From JANPPS01 sp965246925 (GTDB lineage Bacteria > Pseudomonadota > Alphaproteobacteria > Acetobacterales > Acetobacteraceae), in contig OZ251994.1 of the NCBI GenBank assembly GCA_965246925.1, positions 248,001 to 312,000 of the forward strand: DNA of 64,000 nucleotides, in the 5' to 3' direction. This document shows positions 60,317-64,000 of this stretch, piece after piece. Position 1 is the stretch's first letter; every line of letters begins with the position of its first letter. A program made the position numbers and the translations under genes. The notes beneath the pieces are model-generated. The model was not told where the DNA came from, did no database searches, and saw only the letters and a program-made list of their open reading frames with translations.

Positions 60317-60985
60317 TTGAAAGCCGGCATCGTCATCTTTCCGGGTACCAACCGGGAGCGGGACGTGGCCATCGCGCTGCACGCCGCCTCCGGCCAGGCG
60401 CCCCGGATGGTGTGGCACCGCGAGACGTCGCTCGCCGGGCTCGACCTCGTCGTCCTGCCCGGCGGCTTCAGCCATGGTGACTACCTCCGCTGCGGCGCCA
60501 TGGCCGCCCGCTCCCCGGTGATGGACGCCGTCCGCGCCTTCGCCCATTCCGGCGGACACGTGCTGGGCATCTGCAACGGCTTTCAAATCCTGACCGAGGC
60601 CGGCTTGCTGCCCGGCGCGCTGCTGCGCAACGCGGGGCTGCGCTTCCTGTCCGGCGATTGCCAGCTGCGGGTGGAGCGGGCGGACACGGCCTACACGAGC
60701 CACTACACGGCCGGGCAGGTGTTCCGGGCACCGATGGCGCACGGCGATGGCAACTACTTTGCCGATGACGCAACGCTAGACCGGCTGGAGGGCGAAGGCC
60801 TGGTGGCGTTCCGCTATGCCGGTGAGAACCGCAACGGCTCGCAGCGTAGCATCGCCGGGGTGTTCAGTCCCAATCTGCGGGTGCTAGGGCTGATGCCGCA
60901 TCCGGAGGATTTGGTGGACCCGCTGATGGGCGGGGTCGAGGGGCGGCCGCTGTTTGCGGGATTGGTGGAGGCGCTGGCGGCATGA
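60317..60985 (+). CDS. purQ: FGAM synthase glutaminase subunit PurQ
   Basis: PurQ supplies ammonia from glutamine. The 222-residue product starts KAGIVIFPGTNRERDVAIAL and contains the nucleophile cysteine in VLGICNGFQILTEAGLLPGA and the His/Glu pair in MPHPEDLVDPLMGG. It is 10 bases after the Rap1a-like gene. Confidence 0.97.
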   Translation: MKAGIVIFPGTNRERDVAIALHAASGQAPRMVWHRETSLAGLDLVVLPGGFSHGDYLRCGAMAARSPVMDAVRAFAHSGGHVLGICNGFQILTEAGLLPGALLRNAGLRFLSGDCQLRVERADTAYTSHYTAGQVFRAPMAHGDGNYFADDATLDRLEGEGLVAFRYAGENRNGSQRSIAGVFSPNLRVLGLMPHPEDLVDPLMGGVEGRPLFAGLVEALAA

Positions 60986-61041
60986 CGATCCAAGATCAGT
61001 TGGTTCTTGCCTTCAGCATGCCCTTGCACCATTATTGATAC

Positions 61042-61398
61042 ATGGAAACGCTGACGCAGTCCGCCGCGACCGACACGCAGGACATGGTGGCAATCCTGAA
61101 GCGGCTCGAACCGCTGTTGGGAGGCGTCGATGTCCGTCTGCGCCGGGTCGAAGGCGAGATCGGCAGTCTCAAACTGGACGTTGGCACCCTTAAAGCTGAT
61201 GTCGGCACGCTCAAAGCAGACGTGGGCAGCATCGGGTCACGGCTGCAAAAGATCGAAGTCGAGGCGCTCCCGGGTCTCAGGGTAGAAATCGCCGAGTTGA
61301 AAGGCCGAGTTACGCAACCGCCGACCGCCATCCAATTGATCGGCTTCTTGATGGCCGTGCTCGCGATCGCCGGGTTGACCAAGGTCTTCAGTCATTAA
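61042..61398 (+). CDS. Small coiled-coil membrane protein between purQ and purL
   Basis: A 118-residue protein with heptads in the middle (LKLDVGTLKADVGTLKADVG, three 7-residue copies, also visible as a 21-bp DNA repeat at about 61165-61230) and one C-terminal membrane helix (IQLIGFLMAVLAIAGLTKVF). It resembles tail-anchored coiled-coil proteins of unknown function. It ends six bases before the purL ATG at 61405, and so is probably co-transcribed. I recognise no family. Confidence 0.65.
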   Translation: METLTQSAATDTQDMVAILKRLEPLLGGVDVRLRRVEGEIGSLKLDVGTLKADVGTLKADVGSIGSRLQKIEVEALPGLRVEIAELKGRVTQPPTAIQLIGFLMAVLAIAGLTKVFSH

Positions 61399-61404
61399 AC
61401 TGTG

Positions 61405-63573
61405 ATGACTGACGGCGACCAAACCCTCGCCGCCTCCTTCGGCCTCAGCGCCGAAGAATACGGCAACGTGCTCGCCATTATGGGCCGCACCCCGACGCTG
61501 ACCGAGTTGGGCGTGTTCAGCGTCATGTGGTCGGAGCATTGCAGCTATAAATCCAGCCGCGTCTGGCTGAAAACGCTCCCGACCAAGGCCCCCTGGGTCA
61601 TCCACGGACCCGGCGAGAATGCGGGCGTGGTCGATATCGGCGACGGGCTGGCCGCCATCTTCAAGATGGAATCACACAACCACCCCTCATTCATCGAGCC
61701 GTATCAGGGTGCGGCCACCGGCGTCGGTGGCATCATGCGGGACGTGTTCACCATGGGCGCGCGCCCAGTGGCGAACCTCAATGCGTTGAGGTTCGGTGAC
61801 CCCAAGGACCCCCGCACCAAGCGGATCGTGGACGGCGTCGTGCGCGGCATCGGCGGCTACGGCAACTGCGTCGGCGTCCCCACCGTGGGCGGCGAGGTGA
61901 ATTTCCACCCGGCCTACAACGGCAATCCGCTGGTCAACGCCATGACCGTCGGCATCGCACCGCGGGACCGCATCTTCCTCAGCGCCGCCGCCGGGATCGG
62001 CAACCCCGTGGTGTATGTCGGCAGCAAGACCGGGCGGGACGGCATCCACGGCGCCACCATGGCCAGCGCCGAGTTTGGCGCCGATAGCGAGAGCAAGCGC
62101 CCGACCGTGCAGGTCGGTGACCCCTTCACCGAGAAACTGCTGATCGAGGCCTGCCTCGAGCTCATGGCCACCGACGCCATCATCGCCATCCAGGACATGG
62201 GCGCCGCCGGGCTCACCAGCAGCGGGGTCGAGATGGCGGGCAAGGGCGGGGTCGGCATCGACCTCGACCTCGACCACGTGCCGCAGCGTGAGACGGGCAT
62301 GACCGCCTACGAGATGATGCTGTCCGAAAGCCAGGAGCGCATGCTGATCGTGCTCCGCCCCGACCGGCAGGACGTGGCGCGGGCGATCTTCGAGAAATGG
62401 GAGCTGGATTTCGCCGTCATCGGCCACCTGACCGATACCGGGCACATCGTGGTGCGGCACAAGGGAGTCGTGGAGGCGGACATCCCGCTTGCGCCCTTGG
62501 CCGAGCAGGCGCCGCTTTATCACCGGCCCACGGCCGAGACGGTGCTGCAGGACGAGCTGGGTCCGGTGCCGGACCCGGCCGGCGTCCGCGCCGCGCTGCT
62601 GACCTTGATGGCCTGCCCCGACCTATGCTCGCGCCGCTGGATCTGGGACCAGTATGACAGCACCATCGGCGGCCAGACCGTGCGCCGGCCCGGCGGCGCG
62701 GACGCGGCGGTGATCCGGCTCGAGGGACTGGCCCGCGGCCTGGCGCTGACCACCGACTGCACCCCCCGGTACTGCGCCGCGGACCCCGAGATGGGCGGGC
62801 GGCAGGCGGTGGCGGAGGCCTGGCGCAACCTCACTTCCGTGGGCGCCCGGCCGCTCGCGGTCACCGACAACATGAACTTCGGCAACCCGGAAAAGCCCGG
62901 GATCATGGGCCAGTTCGCCGCCTGTATCCGCGGCATGGCGGCGGCGTGCCTGGCGTTGGACTTTCCGGTCGTGAGCGGCAACGTCAGCCTGTATAACGAG
63001 ACGGAGGGCCGCGGCATCCTCCCCACCCCCGCGATCGGCGGCTTGGGCGTGCTCGATGACGTGGGCCTGTGCGTGGGCCTGGCGCTGCAGCCCGGGCTGG
63101 ACCTGGTGCTGATCGGCGACACCGCGGGCTGGCTGGGTCAGTCGCTATGGCTGCGGGAGATCGCCGGGCAGGAGGCGGGGGCGCCGCCGCCGGTCGATCT
63201 GGACGCCGAGCGCCGGCACGGAGATTTCGTCCGGGCGCAGATCCTGGCCGGCACCGTCCGCGCCTGCCACGATCCGAGCGATGGCGGGCTGCTGGTCGCA
63301 GTCGCCGAAATGGCGCTGGGCGGACAGACCGGCGCCACGCTCACGGTGGACGGCACGCACGCCTTCTGGTTCGGCGAGGATCAGGCGCGCTACGTGCTGG
63401 CCGTGCCGGACGCCGCCGCCCTGCTGGCCGCCGCGCGCGAGGTGTTCGTGCCGGCCCGGCACATCGGCCGCGCGGAGGGCACGGGTTTGACTATGGCGGA
63501 TGGCGTGCTCATATCCCTGGATGAGCTGGCGGAGGCGCATGAGCGCTTCTTTCCTTCCTGGATGGAGAGCTGA
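61405..63573 (+). CDS. purL: FGAM synthase, short form PurL
   Basis: The catalytic subunit of phosphoribosylformylglycinamidine synthase. The 722-residue length is the short form that works with PurS and PurQ, which are both encoded just upstream. Motifs include ELGVFSVMWSEHCSYKSSRV, KMESHNHPSFIEPYQGAATG and GGEVNFHPAYNGNP. ATG at 61405 or GTG at 61402. Confidence 0.97.
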   Translation: MTDGDQTLAASFGLSAEEYGNVLAIMGRTPTLTELGVFSVMWSEHCSYKSSRVWLKTLPTKAPWVIHGPGENAGVVDIGDGLAAIFKMESHNHPSFIEPYQGAATGVGGIMRDVFTMGARPVANLNALRFGDPKDPRTKRIVDGVVRGIGGYGNCVGVPTVGGEVNFHPAYNGNPLVNAMTVGIAPRDRIFLSAAAGIGNPVVYVGSKTGRDGIHGATMASAEFGADSESKRPTVQVGDPFTEKLLIEACLELMATDAIIAIQDMGAAGLTSSGVEMAGKGGVGIDLDLDHVPQRETGMTAYEMMLSESQERMLIVLRPDRQDVARAIFEKWELDFAVIGHLTDTGHIVVRHKGVVEADIPLAPLAEQAPLYHRPTAETVLQDELGPVPDPAGVRAALLTLMACPDLCSRRWIWDQYDSTIGGQTVRRPGGADAAVIRLEGLARGLALTTDCTPRYCAADPEMGGRQAVAEAWRNLTSVGARPLAVTDNMNFGNPEKPGIMGQFAACIRGMAAACLALDFPVVSGNVSLYNETEGRGILPTPAIGGLGVLDDVGLCVGLALQPGLDLVLIGDTAGWLGQSLWLREIAGQEAGAPPPVDLDAERRHGDFVRAQILAGTVRACHDPSDGGLLVAVAEMALGGQTGATLTVDGTHAFWFGEDQARYVLAVPDAAALLAAAREVFVPARHIGRAEGTGLTMADGVLISLDELAEAHERFFPSWMES

Positions 63574-63574
63574 C

Positions 63575-63805
63575 ATGGCGATGGTCGCAAGCGAAATCGA
63601 AGCGCTGATCAAGGCCGCGATGCCCGACGCCCAGGTCACGATCGAGGACCTGGCCGGCGACGGTGACCATTATGCCGCGACGGTTGTCAGCGAATCCTTC
63701 CGCGGCCAGTCCCGCGTCAAGCAACATCAGATGGTCTATGCCGCGCTCCGCGGACGCATGGGCGGCGAACTGCACGCGCTGGCCCTGCAAACCTCCCACC
63801 CATAA
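63575..63805 (+). CDS. BolA/IbaG family protein
   Basis: A 76-residue protein with the family core DLAGDGDHYAATVVSESFRG followed by QSRVKQHQMVYAALRGRMGG; the His is a potential cluster ligand. BolA-type proteins bind monothiol glutaredoxins through a [2Fe-2S] cluster, and a glutaredoxin gene follows 12 bases later. The ATG at 63575 overlaps the purL TGA region by position only (1 base after the stop). Confidence 0.92.
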   Translation: MAMVASEIEALIKAAMPDAQVTIEDLAGDGDHYAATVVSESFRGQSRVKQHQMVYAALRGRMGGELHALALQTSHP

Positions 63806-63817
63806 GGAACCCCGACC

Positions 63818-64000
63818 ATGAGCAGCCCCGTCCACGAGCGTATCCAGGGCGAGATCACCGCCAACCCCGTCATGCTGTACATGAAGGGCAACGCCATGTT
63901 CCCGCAATGCGGGTTCAGCGCCCGCGTGGTGCAGATCCTGACCCACATGGGCGTCCCATTCCAGACCGCCAACGTGCTCGAAGACCCGGCGCTGCGTGAC
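63818..64000 (+). CDS. grxD: Monothiol glutaredoxin (3' end outside window)
   Basis: The first 61 codons of a Grx4-type monothiol glutaredoxin: RIQGEITANPVMLYMKGNAM followed by FPQCGFSARVVQILTHMGVP, with the single active-site cysteine in CGFS. It coordinates a bridging [2Fe-2S] cluster with BolA-type partners. The gene runs off the window end. Confidence 0.95.
   Translation, partial: MSSPVHERIQGEITANPVMLYMKGNAMFPQCGFSARVVQILTHMGVPFQTANVLEDPALRD

Noticed and set aside
1..64000. CRISPR arrays, tRNA or rRNA genes, phage or insertion-sequence transposases
   Set aside because: No regularly spaced repeats, cloverleaf structures or transposase motifs were seen in the intergenic gaps I read; short copies could have been missed without a tool.

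Overview
The window (GC-rich, 64 kb) comes from a purple, bacteriochlorophyll-containing alphaproteobacterium. The gene set points to an Acetobacteraceae-type (Rhodopila/Rhodovastum-like) phototroph: spirilloxanthin-branch carotenoid genes, pufBALMC with a tetrahaem PufC, AcsF, a 55-residue HiPIP, a CcrM methyltransferase next to rnhB, and purCSQL-bolA-grxD. The family assignment is an inference from gene content; no rRNA or tRNA gene was seen.

Region 1 (about 1-28.3 kb) is most of a photosynthesis gene cluster. On the + strand is a puh operon: puhB (cut by the window edge), puhC, a small conserved ORF, acsF, puhE, hemA, then a HiPIP gene. Facing it on the - strand is the superoperon crtE-crtF-bchC-bchX-bchY-bchZ-pufB-pufA-pufL-pufM-pufC. 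Between the two sits a membrane-anchored tandem (dihaem) cytochrome c. Divergent from crtE is crtD-crtC; crtI-crtB and a tiny membrane-protein gene lie at 25.6-28.3 kb. Three TGT-N12-ACA (PpsR/CrtJ-type) operators lie in front of bchC, between crtE and crtD, and in front of crtI. Between crtC and crtB is an accessory stretch: an RTX-like secreted protein, a TonB-receptor/DUF2946-like/DJ-1 group, a higBA toxin-antitoxin pair and a broken DUF6680-like gene.

Region 2 (about 28-49 kb) is mixed housekeeping and accessory DNA: a large DUF4175 membrane protein, lysA with an LptM-like small lipoprotein, substrate-binding proteins, DUF3297-xthA, a PAS-GGDEF protein, an L,D-transpeptidase, ribA, two response regulators, a short paa-type group (pentapeptide protein, paaG, paaI, paaK, retropepsin), TauE/SafE, an MBOAT/SGNH-like acyltransferase pair, a YgjP metallopeptidase, rnhB and ccrM.

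Region 3 (about 49-64 kb) has a tannase/feruloyl-esterase protein, an ECF sigma factor with NrsF-type anti-sigma factor, an AI-2E transporter, a HI0933-type flavoprotein, TerC, and purine genes purB and purC-purS-(Rap1a-like)-purQ-(coiled coil)-purL, then bolA and the start of grxD.

Many neighbouring genes overlap by a 4-nt stop/start (ATGA, GTGA or TTGA), which fixes several starts. Two families of dispersed inverted repeats occur in gene junctions. No gene is clearly a new class of system. The best leads are the crtD/crtC frame break, a lipoprotein frame continuing past a TAG, the paired REP-like elements in the photosynthesis cluster, the tandem cytochrome/HiPIP pair beside pufC, and unannotated small genes next to crtB and lysA.
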